Shown: one piece after another, positions 9,732-17,728 of the stretch | How the letters are laid out: the number at the start of each line of letters is the position of its first letter | Numbering within the stretch: position 1 is the first letter of the stretch | Source of the DNA: Pleomorphomonas sp. T1.2MG-36 | GTDB taxonomy: Bacteria; Pseudomonadota; Alphaproteobacteria; Rhizobiales; Pleomorphomonadaceae | Assembly: GCF_950100655.1 (NCBI RefSeq) | Contig: NZ_CATNLY010000001.1 | Location: 496,001-560,000, forward strand | DNA length: 64,000 nucleotides | Direction of reading: 5' to 3' | The notes under the pieces: generated by a model | What the model was told of the DNA's origin: nothing | Databases searched by the model: none | Seen by the model: only the letters and a program-made list of their open reading frames with translations | Position numbers and translations under genes: made by a program

Positions 9732-10346
9732 TCACGCCGGCCGCCGTTCGGGACGCCGGATCAGCATTCGAACCAGGCGATAGCCAAGCAGCACGACCAC
9801 CAGCCCGATGTGAACGGCCTGCGTGGGATCGAGCACCTTGGTCGCCAACAGGTAGTGAACGGCCGCGAGCGATACGGCCACGTAGACGAGACGGTGCAAC
9901 CGCCGCCAGTTCTTGCCCAATCGGCGGATCGACAGCCGGTTGGAGGTCGCCGCCAGCGGCACCAGCAGCACCAATGCGGCAAAGCCCAAGGTGATGAACG
10001 GCCGCCGCACGATGTCGGGAACGATCGTACTCCAGATGAGGCCACGATCGAGCGTCAGGTAAACGCTGAAGTGCATCGCCGCGTACCAGAAGGCGAGGAG
10101 ACCGAGGGCACGCCGGAAGCGCAGGAGATTGACGCCTGCCAGCTGACGAAGCGGCGTGATGGCAAGCGTCAGGATGAGAAAGCGCAGCGCCCACAGGCCG
10201 AGCGTCTGTTCGAAGGCACGGACCGGATCGGCCCCGAGCCCCCCCGTCGCCCCGAGCCAGAAGCTTGACACCGCCGGAATAAGCCCGACGACGTAGATGC
10301 CCCAGCCAGCGATCTTGTCGACAACGGCCGATCGTCCCGTCGCCAT
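9732..10346 (-). CDS. msrQ: Heme-binding membrane subunit of protein methionine-sulfoxide reductase
   Basis: A 204-residue inner-membrane protein with about six hydrophobic helices. It is a heme b protein that passes electrons from the quinone pool (or flavin) to MsrP. Typical stretches are GLWALRFLILTLAITPLRQ, FWYAAMHFSVYLTLDRG and WRRLHRLVYVAV, which contain conserved His residues. Its ATG shares one base with the msrP stop (TGATG), so translation is coupled. An upstream in-frame extension overlaps msrP in another frame and is not real. The C-terminus is Arg-rich. Confidence 0.93.
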   Translation of the reverse strand: MATGRSAVVDKIAGWGIYVVGLIPAVSSFWLGATGGLGADPVRAFEQTLGLWALRFLILTLAITPLRQLAGVNLLRFRRALGLLAFWYAAMHFSVYLTLDRGLIWSTIVPDIVRRPFITLGFAALVLLVPLAATSNRLSIRRLGKNWRRLHRLVYVAVSLAAVHYLLATKVLDPTQAVHIGLVVVLLGYRLVRMLIRRPERRPA

Positions 10347-11305
10347 CAGTAGTTGGCCCTGAGGTCCATGCCGGCATAGAGGCTCGCCACCTCGTCGGCG
10401 TAGCCGTTGAACATCAATGTCGGGCGCCGGCCCGAGCCGAAGAAGCCGCCTTGGCCGATGCGCCGTTCGGTCGCCTGGCTCCAGCGCGGGTGGTCCACCT
10501 CGGGATTGACGTTGGCGTAGAAGCCGTACTCGCTCCCCTGAAGCGAGTTCCAGGAGTTGGGCGGTTGCTTTTCGACGAGCGAAATGCGGACGATCGACTT
10601 GATGCCCTTGAAGCCATACTTCCAGGGCACCACGAGGCGGATGGGCGCCCCATTCTGGTTGGGAAGCGTTTCGCCATAGAGACCGACTGCCAGAATGGCG
10701 AGGGGGTGCTGCGCTTCGTCGAGGCGCAGGCCCTCGACATAGGGCCACGGCATGGGCTGGAAATAACCAGCTTGTCCCGGCATTTCCTCGGGCCGAACCA
10801 CCGTCTCGAAGGCCACGAACTTGGCCGAGCCCAGCGGCTCCACCTTGTCGAGGAGCGCTTTCAGGGGAAAGCCGTTCCAGGGGATCACCATCGACCACGC
10901 CTCGACGCAGCGCATGCGATAGATCCGCTCCTCAATGGGCAGCTCGGCGATCAGCTTGTCGACATCGAAGGTCTGCGGCTTGCCGACCAAACCGTCGACG
11001 GTGATCGTCCAGGGCCTCGGCTTGAAGTCGCCGGACTGGCGCGACGGATCGGCCTTGTCAGTGCCGAACTCATAGAAGTTGTTGTAGGTGGTGACATCCT
11101 CGCGCGGCGTCAGCGGTTCGTCCACCTTGTAGGCACCGGGTACCGTCTTCAGCGGCATGGTGGCCGGCGCCTCGGCGCGAGCCCCACCGGCGCCGAGCGC
11201 CAGCCCCGCCCCGGCCATAAGCCCCATGAACTCTCGACGGCGAAGATAGACCGAACGCGGCGTGATCTCGGACGCTGGAATGGAGGGCGGGCGATAGGTC
11301 GGCAT
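10346..11305 (-). CDS. msrP: Protein-methionine-sulfoxide reductase catalytic subunit (molybdenum)
   Basis: A 319-residue periplasmic molybdoenzyme that repairs oxidised methionine in envelope proteins. A Tat signal is visible (RRREFMG at residues 22-28, then an Ala/Gly-rich hydrophobic stretch ending GARAEA). The sulfite-oxidase fold has a molybdenum-ligand Cys in [14 protein letters not shown]. The C-terminal LMFNGY sequence is typical of MsrP. The start at 11305 ([10 protein letters not shown]) gives the correct family N-terminus. It overlaps msrQ by one base and forms a two-gene operon. Confidence 0.95.
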   Translation of the reverse strand: MPTYRPPSIPASEITPRSVYLRRREFMGLMAGAGLALGAGGARAEAPATMPLKTVPGAYKVDEPLTPREDVTTYNNFYEFGTDKADPSRQSGDFKPRPWTITVDGLVGKPQTFDVDKLIAELPIEERIYRMRCVEAWSMVIPWNGFPLKALLDKVEPLGSAKFVAFETVVRPEEMPGQAGYFQPMPWPYVEGLRLDEAQHPLAILAVGLYGETLPNQNGAPIRLVVPWKYGFKGIKSIVRISLVEKQPPNSWNSLQGSEYGFYANVNPEVDHPRWSQATERRIGQGGFFGSGRRPTLMFNGYADEVASLYAGMDLRANY

Positions 11306-11402
11306 GGCATTCCTCCGGCGGCTCGCGGATGCTGCACTTTGGAGGCATTCTCGAATGAGCCGGCTGGAATGAAAAGCCACTATTTCGTGTAGAGCACCGA
11401 AA

Positions 11403-11431
11403 GGTCGGCGCCGCGAAGCGCGGCGCCGACC
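11403..11431 (-). terminator. Hairpin terminator after metY
   Basis: A perfect 13-bp inverted repeat with a 3-base loop (GGTCGGCGCCGCG, aag, then the complement), 21 bp downstream of the metY stop. On the minus strand it is followed by a short TTT, so as an intrinsic terminator it is strong in the stem and weak in the U-tract. It separates metY from msrPQ. Confidence 0.7.
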
Positions 11432-11452
11432 CACGTTCTCGTTCGGATACGA

Positions 11453-12772
11453 TCACTCGGCAGCGGCTGCCACCGGAGCAGACGCGGCGATGAGGGCCTG
11501 ATCGAGGTCGGCGATGATGTCGTCGGGATGCTCGATGCCGATCGACAGACGCACGTAGCCGGGCGTGACGCCAGTCTTCAGCTGTTCCTCGGCGGTCAAC
11601 TGCGAGTGCGTCGTCGAAGCCGGATGAATGGCCAGCGAACGGGCGTCGCCGATGTTGGCGACATGGTAGAGCAGTTCCAGCGCATCGATGAACTTGCGGC
11701 CGGCCTCGACGCCGCCCTTCAGCTCGAATCCGACCAGCGCACCGTAACCGCCCTCGAGATAGGTATCGGCGCGGCGCCGGAACTCGCCGTCCTGCAGCTT
11801 CGGATAGATGACGCGCGTCACACCCGGGTGGTTCGCCAGATAGTCGGCCACCTTCTCGGCATTCGCCACGTGCTGGCGGATTCGAAGCGGCAGCGTCTCA
11901 AGTCCCTGGATCAGCTGGAAAGCGTTGAATGGCGACAGCGCCGCGCCGATGTCGCGCAGCAGCTTGACGCGGACGCGCAGCGCAAAGGCGATCGGTCCGA
12001 GCGGCTTGGCCGCCTCGGCCCAGACGGCGCCGTGATAGGCCGGATCGGGCGTGTTGAGCAGCGGTTGACGCTCCGGGAACTTGTCCCACTCGAAATTGCC
12101 GCCATCGACGACCAGACCGCCGATCGAGGTGCCATGGCCGCCGATGTACTTGGTGGCCGAGTAGACCACGACAGCGGCACCGTGCTTGAACGGCTTGGAC
12201 AACAAAGGCGCCGCCGTATTGTCGATGATCAGCGGGATGCCCAGGGGCCGACCGATGTCGGCGACCTCTTTCACCGGGAAGACGTTGAGTTTCGGGTTGG
12301 GCAACAGTTCGGCGTAGTAGGCCCGGGTCCGATCATCGGTGGCCTTGCGGAAATTCTCCGGATCCGTCGGATCGACGAAGCGGACTTCAATGCCGAACTG
12401 GCTGAGCGTGTCGGCGAGAAGCGCCCATGTGCCCCCATAGAGATCGGTCGAGGAAACGATGTTGTCGCCGGCCGAAGCCAGATTGAGGATGGCGAAAGTG
12501 GTGGCCGCCTGCCCCGAGGATACGGCAACGGCCGCTGCGCCGCCTTCGAGAGCGGCGATGCGGGTTTCGAGCGCGTCCTGTGTCGGATTGCCCAGCCGGG
12601 TGTAGATGAAGCCGAGCTCCTGCAGACCGAACAGGCGGGCCGCATGGCCCGCGTCCTGGAATTGATAGGACGTTGTCTGATGGATCGGCACCGCGACGGA
12701 GCCAGTAGAGGGATCGGCGCGAAAACTGCCGCCGTGAAGGGCAAGGGTTTCGGGGTGCAGCGACTTGCTCAT
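11453..12772 (-). CDS. metY: O-acetylhomoserine aminocarboxypropyltransferase (sulfhydrylase)
   Basis: A 439-residue PLP enzyme of the Cys/Met metabolism family that makes homocysteine from O-acetylhomoserine and sulfide. The PLP lysine lies in VYSATKYIGGHGTSIGG. The N-terminus (LHPETLALHGG...VPIHQTTSYQF) and the C-terminal HPASTTHSQL motif are typical. Its length of about 430-440 residues favours MetY over the shorter MetZ. The start at 12772 has GGGAG 8 nt upstream. It is monocistronic, with a 690-bp AT-richer gap upstream and a hairpin downstream. No SAM riboswitch core was recognised in the leader. Confidence 0.93.
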   Translation of the reverse strand: MSKSLHPETLALHGGSFRADPSTGSVAVPIHQTTSYQFQDAGHAARLFGLQELGFIYTRLGNPTQDALETRIAALEGGAAAVAVSSGQAATTFAILNLASAGDNIVSSTDLYGGTWALLADTLSQFGIEVRFVDPTDPENFRKATDDRTRAYYAELLPNPKLNVFPVKEVADIGRPLGIPLIIDNTAAPLLSKPFKHGAAVVVYSATKYIGGHGTSIGGLVVDGGNFEWDKFPERQPLLNTPDPAYHGAVWAEAAKPLGPIAFALRVRVKLLRDIGAALSPFNAFQLIQGLETLPLRIRQHVANAEKVADYLANHPGVTRVIYPKLQDGEFRRRADTYLEGGYGALVGFELKGGVEAGRKFIDALELLYHVANIGDARSLAIHPASTTHSQLTAEEQLKTGVTPGYVRLSIGIEHPDDIIADLDQALIAASAPVAAAAE

Positions 12773-13461
12773 GATATTGGCTCCCAGCTCGATCATCCGG
12801 CGCTCGCCTCGGCGCCTAGGACAGCCTGGAGAAGGTTTTCTCACTCCCTGCCCCGCCGTCGAAAATCATTCCACCACGTCCCGGCGAATGACGACAGTTC
12901 TGGAATTTCTTTGCGCAGCCAAGAAAGGCAATATCCATCCTCGAACGGGTTCATTTCGGGAGGGTCTTTCCAGCGCCCCATGCAACAGCTTCCGACAGAG
13001 AGAGCCCGCAAGGAGACACGGTCAAATCGGCAATCTGCGACGCATCCGAAGATCCGAGTACAGGAACTGATCGTAAAGAGCCCGTCAGAAACACAGTTTC
13101 ATTGTCTTTGAAAACAAAAATCGCGGATGTTCGGGCTCGACAAACGTATTTTCTCTGTTAACATATTCCGAATGGAGAATACGTACTAAGCTATACACGC
13201 ACCATCGCACAAATGAACCTTGCAATACAGATGAAAATGTTGGATTGGTTGTAGTGTGAAAATCTGAAATGCTTTGATGCGAGGAAAGGTTGCAGTCGAA
13301 TCGTTCAAGACCCTTCACACAGCGGAATTGCGGGGCATAGTAAAACGTGTCGGTCGCCAGCATTCAACTCGACGAAAGGCGGCGCACCCGGCAATTTGAG
13401 ACGAATGATCGCGATATGGGAGAAATAATGGTGGTTCGATTCCGACATTTGCAGCCGCCGG
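12773..13461. other. Long intergenic region, AT-rich in its second half
   Basis: There are 690 bp between divergent metY and the PAS-GGDEF-EAL gene. The half next to metY is GC-rich leader sequence. From about 13080 to 13340 the composition drops well below the surrounding level and contains many A/T runs. A 92-codon open frame there (13085-13363, minus) has Cys-rich, low-complexity sequence, no recognisable domain and no ribosome binding site. I see no RNA gene or IS end. Confidence 0.6.
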
Positions 13462-16176
13462 ATGCAGGTTCCGTGGCGGACTGGCAATTCGCCGGATCCA
13501 TCGGATAGCCCATTGTTTCCGAGGGAGCACTCGATCTTGACATCCGATCGGGAGAGTGACGCATGCCAGGACCCGGATGCCGGATATGTAGCATCGGGTA
13601 GCACTGACAGAACAAGCGGGCTTTTGGCTCGCCAGCTTGCCGACGCCACGCACCCGGACGGACAAGTCGACATCGCAGCGCTGCTGAAGGTCGTCGGTTC
13701 GACCTACGAAAACTATCAGGCGGCTCTCCACCAGGCGGCCGGCGCAACCGGTACGTTGGATGTCCAGCCAACCGACAAGAGTTCCCGCGTGAACGCCGCA
13801 CTCGACGCCGCGACGGAAGGCATTGCCGTCTTCGATGCCGAGGATCGGGTCATTCTCTGGAATCGTCGCTATGTCGAGTTCTACCCCGAACTCGACGGCT
13901 TCCTCGTCGAAGGACGCACATTCGAATCCATGTTGCGCCACGGCCTGGAGCGCGGCGCCTACATAGACGCGCGCGGTCGCGAGGAGGAGTGGCTCAAGGC
14001 CCGCCTCGAGCGACATGCGCTCTCCAACAGCGCCGAGGAGCAGCACCGAGCAGACGGACGCTGGATCCGCGTCGAGGAACGGCGGACGGCGGATGGCGGA
14101 CGGGTCGGCATTCGCATCGACGTGAGCGATTTCAAGCGAAGGGAAGCGGCATCCCGGCTGCTGTTCGAGGACAGCCCGGTTCCCATGTATCTGTTCGACT
14201 TCGAGACCTTGCGCTTTCTGGCCGTCAACCGCGCCGCCATCGCCCATTACGGCTATACGGTCCACCAGTTCATGAACATGGGCGTGCTGGACATCCGCCC
14301 GCAACGGGTCAGGGCCGAGGCGCTCGTGTCGATCCGCAACTGGATCGACACGCAAAGCGGCGACCGGCTGTTCCGGCACGTCAAGGCCGACGGCACGGAG
14401 ATCGACGTCGAGGTTTTCACCCGACGGCAGATCCACAACGGCCGCCAGGCGGTCCTGGTGACGGCGATCGACGTCACGGAACGCAAGCGGGCGACCGACG
14501 AGCTGGAAGCGACGCGGGAGTTTCTCGATACGATCATCGAGAACGTGCCGGCGGCGGTGTTCGCCAAGGACCCGTTCAGCCGGAACTACATCCTGCTCAA
14601 CCGGGCGGGCGAGCTGCTGTTCGGCTGTCCGCGCGATGCCTTCGTCGGCAAGAATGCCCGCCAGATTTTTGGGGAACGGGTGGCCGCCGCGGCCGAAGCG
14701 GAGGAAGACGAGCTTCTGTCCGGCAGCGTCAGGCAGCTGACCGCCTCCGAAACCATCTCGACACCCAATGGAACGCGGCTGCTGACGGTCACGCGCATGG
14801 TGGTCCGCAACCCCGACGGCTCGCCGCGCTTCATCGTCGGCGTGACGATGGACGTGACCGAGAAGCGGCGCGCGGAGGAGCGCATAGCCTATCTCTCACA
14901 ACATGACGGCCTGACCGGCTTGCCCAACCGTGACGCGATGATGGTTCGTCTCGCCGACGGCATCTTTGCCGCCACGGCAACACAGGCGCGCTTCGGCTTG
15001 CTTTGCATCGACATCGACCGCTTCAAGACACTCAACGACCTCTACGGCCATGCCGTGGCCGATCAGGTGTTGCAGGAGGCGGCGCGGCGCCTCGTCGATA
15101 TCGCTGGCGATGGCCTGGTGTTCAGGCCGGGTGGCAACGAGTTCGTGCTGATCTCCAACGATCCCGACCAGCCAAACGCGTCGCGCCGACTGGCCGCACT
15201 GGCCCAAACCGTCTTCTCATCCGACATCGTCATCGACGACAAGGCCATCCGCGTCGGCATCAGCGTCGGGATCGCCACCTATCCGCTCGACGGCGACAGC
15301 GGGTCCCTTCTGCTCGCCAATGCGGGCGCCGCCCTCTATCACGTCAAGTCCGAGGCGCGCGGCCAGATCCGCGTCTACGAATCCAAGGCCGACCAGGTCA
15401 TTCGCGACCGCTGGGTGCTGCAAGCCGACCTAGGCCATGCCTTGCGCAACGGCGAACTGTCCCTGCACTTCCAGCCGCAGGCGGAGATCAACGGACGCAT
15501 CTTCGGTTTCGAGGCGCTGATGCGCTGGACGCATCCGACCCGCGGCGCCATCTCGCCCGATGCCTTCATTCCGCTGGCCGAGGAATCCAATCTCATCCTC
15601 GACATGTCCGCCTGGGTGCTCAAGGAAGCCTGCCGCACGGCGGCCGGTTGGACACACCCGCTCACCGTCGCCGTCAACCTGTCGCCGATCCAGTTCCAGC
15701 ACGGCGAACTGCCGCTCCTCATCCAGCAGACGCTGATCGACACCGGCCTTCCACCGTCCCGGCTCGAACTGGAGATCACCGAGGGCATCCTGCTCGGCGA
15801 CTTTGCCCACATCGTCGGTTTGTTGAGACGTATCAAGGCGATGGGCGTGCGCATCGCCATGGACGACTTCGGTACTGGCTACTCGTCGCTCTCCTACCTG
15901 CAGGCCTTCCCCTTCGACAAGATCAAGATCGACAAGAGCTTCGTTCAGTCCATCGGGCGCACGGAACAGGCGACGACGATCATCAGAGCCGTCATTGGCC
16001 TATGCCGGGGCCTCGGCATCCCAGTCATCGCCGAAGGGGTCGAGACCGAGGAGCAGAGAAGCTTCCTTGCCCAGGAACACTGCACGGAAATCCAAGGCTA
16101 CATTATCGGTCGACCGGCTCCGATCCAGGTCTACAGCAAGGTCGTCGACAGCTTGGCGCCGGCCAGCACGACCTGA
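13462..16176 (+). CDS. PAS-PAS-PAS-GGDEF-EAL signalling protein, probable c-di-GMP phosphodiesterase
   Basis: A 904-residue cytoplasmic sensor. Three PAS domains follow each other (about residues 112-225, 230-345 and 350-470), each ending in the xxDVTE/K junction motif. Then come a GGDEF domain (about 475-640) and an EAL domain (about 655-900). The GGDEF signature reads GGNEF near residue 557, which should impair diguanylate cyclase activity. The EAL domain keeps FEALMRW (about 683), NLSPIQF, LEITEG, MDDFGTGYSS and VIAEGVET, so hydrolysis of c-di-GMP is likely. The first 25 residues look non-coding; an in-frame TTG at 13537 with GAGGGAG 9 nt upstream may be the true start. No transmembrane segment was seen. 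Confidence 0.9.
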   Translation: MQVPWRTGNSPDPSDSPLFPREHSILTSDRESDACQDPDAGYVASGSTDRTSGLLARQLADATHPDGQVDIAALLKVVGSTYENYQAALHQAAGATGTLDVQPTDKSSRVNAALDAATEGIAVFDAEDRVILWNRRYVEFYPELDGFLVEGRTFESMLRHGLERGAYIDARGREEEWLKARLERHALSNSAEEQHRADGRWIRVEERRTADGGRVGIRIDVSDFKRREAASRLLFEDSPVPMYLFDFETLRFLAVNRAAIAHYGYTVHQFMNMGVLDIRPQRVRAEALVSIRNWIDTQSGDRLFRHVKADGTEIDVEVFTRRQIHNGRQAVLVTAIDVTERKRATDELEATREFLDTIIENVPAAVFAKDPFSRNYILLNRAGELLFGCPRDAFVGKNARQIFGERVAAAAEAEEDELLSGSVRQLTASETISTPNGTRLLTVTRMVVRNPDGSPRFIVGVTMDVTEKRRAEERIAYLSQHDGLTGLPNRDAMMVRLADGIFAATATQARFGLLCIDIDRFKTLNDLYGHAVADQVLQEAARRLVDIAGDGLVFRPGGNEFVLISNDPDQPNASRRLAALAQTVFSSDIVIDDKAIRVGISVGIATYPLDGDSGSLLLANAGAALYHVKSEARGQIRVYESKADQVIRDRWVLQADLGHALRNGELSLHFQPQAEINGRIFGFEALMRWTHPTRGAISPDAFIPLAEESNLILDMSAWVLKEACRTAAGWTHPLTVAVNLSPIQFQHGELPLLIQQTLIDTGLPPSRLELEITEGILLGDFAHIVGLLRRIKAMGVRIAMDDFGTGYSSLSYLQAFPFDKIKIDKSFVQSIGRTEQATTIIRAVIGLCRGLGIPVIAEGVETEEQRSFLAQEHCTEIQGYIIGRPAPIQVYSKVVDSLAPASTT

Positions 16177-16180
16177 GTGT

Positions 16181-16461
16181 TCAGGCAAGCGTCCTCCCCG
16201 ACTGCCCTGCAACCAAGGCGTCGATGGAAGCCCAAACGCGTGCCGGCTGATGGAGCGCCCTCGGCCAGACGGCGTGAATGTCGTAGCGTTGCCTCTCCGC
16301 TTCCGCCACGAGCAAGCAAACAAGACGATCTTCATTGATCGCGTCTTGCACCGGCCCGCAAGAGAGGCGGACGATGTAGAAACCGTAAGGGCCGCCTCGG
16401 CGATCGTCGTCGAGCCCGCCCCACTCTCCGTCCTTTCCCGTTGTGTCGGCTGGCGCTGGCG
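16181..16461 (-). pseudogene. C-terminal remnant of a LysR-type regulator
   Basis: A reverse-strand frame ending at a TGA at 16181-16183 reads ...DAINEDRLVCLL, then RYDIHAVWPRALHQPARV and WASIDALVAG. This is the conserved end of LysR effector domains (DAI..GRLV, Y..HAV.P......P.RV..FID.L). The frame stays open for about 90 codons and meets a stop near 16464. No effector-domain core or N-terminal HTH is present. The missing part would overlap the promoter of the adjacent alcohol dehydrogenase, so the gene has lost its 5' two thirds by deletion. It lies divergent from that dehydrogenase, the usual place for its regulator. Confidence 0.6.
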
Positions 16462-16523
16462 CTTAGGTTGCGCCCAAGGCCGCGCGTCCGCCACAAGGAC
16501 CGCCGGCAGACGGGAGAAACGCA

Positions 16524-17693
16524 ATGGAAAACTTCACCTTCCTCAACCCGACGAAAATCGTCTTCGGCCGCGACAGCGAAACGTCGGTCGGCGTTGAAAC
16601 CGCGCGCTTTAGCCGAAAGATCCTGCTGCACTACGGCGGCGGATCAATCAAGGCGTCCGGCCTCTACGATCGCGTCTGCGCTTCGCTCAAGGCGGCCGGC
16701 GTCGAGTGGGTCGAGCTCGGCGGCGTCAAGCCCAATCCCCGGCTCTCCCTGGTCCACGAGGGCGTTCGCCTGTGCAAGCAGCACGGGCTGGGCTTCATCC
16801 TGGCGGTCGGTGGCGGCAGCGCCATCGATTCGGCCAAGGCGATCGCCATGGGCGCCGTCATCGACGGCGACGTCTGGGACTTCTACGTCGGCAAGGGCAC
16901 GCCCACGAACGCGCTCCCCATCGGCACGGTATTGACCATTCCGGCCGCCGGTTCGGAATCGAGCGACGGGACCGTGATCACCAACGAGGACGGCTGGTTG
17001 AAGCGCGCCGTGGGCGGTCCCTTCCTCTACCCGCGTTTTTCGATCCTCAACCCTGCCCTCTGCGTTACCCTGCCGCCCTTCCAGGTGGCTTGCGGCGCGG
17101 CCGACATCATGGCGCACCTGATGGAGCGCTACTTCACCAACGTGACGAACGTCGCCTTCACCGATCGTCTGATCGAGGCGACCATGAAGACGGTGATCGC
17201 CCAGGCGCCGAAGGTGCTGGCCAATCCGGACGACTATGACGCCTGGTCGGAACTGATGTGGGCCGGCACCATCGCCCACAACAACCTGCTCAACACCGGC
17301 CGCATCGGCGACTGGGCCTCACACGACATCGAACATGAAGTGTCCGGCATCTACGATGTCGCCCACGGCGCCGGCCTTGCCGTCGTCTTCCCAGCCTGGA
17401 TGAAGCACGTCCTCCATCATGACGTCGAACGCTTCGTGCAGTGGGCGGTGCGCGTCTGGAACGTGGAGCTCGACGTCTTCGACAAAGAGGCGACCGCCCG
17501 CGAGGGCATTGCCCGTCTCGAAGCGTTCTTCCACAAGATCGGCCTCGGCACGACGCTCGCCTCGCTCGGCATCCACGACGACCGCATCGAGGAGATGGCG
17601 AAGAAGGGCACTAACGACGATCGCCGCACGCTTGGCAACTTCGTCAAGCTCGACAGCCGCGCCGTCGCGGACATCCTGCGCCTCGCCCGATGA
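16524..17693 (+). CDS. Iron-containing alcohol dehydrogenase (YqhD/BDH-like)
   Basis: A 389-residue group III alcohol dehydrogenase. The NAD(P) site GGGSAIDSAKAIAMGA and the metal-binding stretches ADIMAHLMERYF and SHDIEHEVSGIYDVAHGAGLA (Asp and His ligands) are intact. The N-terminus (MENFTFLNPTKIVFG) matches butanol dehydrogenases and YqhD, which reduce a wide range of aldehydes with NADPH. The start follows GGGAGAAACGCA. A decayed LysR gene lies upstream in the opposite direction, and a strong hairpin lies at its end. The natural substrate is unknown. Confidence 0.92.
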   Translation: MENFTFLNPTKIVFGRDSETSVGVETARFSRKILLHYGGGSIKASGLYDRVCASLKAAGVEWVELGGVKPNPRLSLVHEGVRLCKQHGLGFILAVGGGSAIDSAKAIAMGAVIDGDVWDFYVGKGTPTNALPIGTVLTIPAAGSESSDGTVITNEDGWLKRAVGGPFLYPRFSILNPALCVTLPPFQVACGAADIMAHLMERYFTNVTNVAFTDRLIEATMKTVIAQAPKVLANPDDYDAWSELMWAGTIAHNNLLNTGRIGDWASHDIEHEVSGIYDVAHGAGLAVVFPAWMKHVLHHDVERFVQWAVRVWNVELDVFDKEATAREGIARLEAFFHKIGLGTTLASLGIHDDRIEEMAKKGTNDDRRTLGNFVKLDSRAVADILRLAR

Positions 17694-17699
17694 GCTTCC

Positions 17700-17728
17700 G
17701 GCGGCGGGGAGCTATCCTCCCCGTCGCC
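17700..17728. terminator. Hairpin terminator between convergent adh and treZ
   Basis: A 12-bp stem with one G-T wobble and a 5-base loop (GGCGGCGGGGAG, ctatc, CTCCCCGTCGCC). It begins 7 bp after the alcohol dehydrogenase stop and overlaps the last codons of treZ. It serves the plus-strand gene best and lacks a good U-tract. Confidence 0.6.

Noticed and set aside
12773..12900. Possible SAM-II type riboswitch in the metY leader
   Set aside because: A CGTGGTG-like element is present, but the conserved downstream pairing segment (GCCACGTTAAA type) and the terminal CTAAA core are missing. A covariance-model scan (Infernal with SAM-II) would settle it.
11528..13111. A 527-codon plus-strand frame overlapping metY
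   Set aside because: The minus-strand frame is an unmistakable PLP-dependent MetY. The antisense frame is Arg/Gln-rich shadow sequence.
13160..13200. Imperfect inverted repeat CGTATTTTCTC ... GAGAATACG in the gap upstream of the GGDEF-EAL gene
   Set aside because: The arms differ in length by two T's and the loop is long. It is typical of chance pairing in AT-rich sequence.
13085..13363. A 92-codon open frame on the minus strand upstream of the GGDEF-EAL gene
   Set aside because: AT-rich, Cys- and His-heavy sequence without family resemblance, no ribosome binding site, and located in an intergenic dip in GC.
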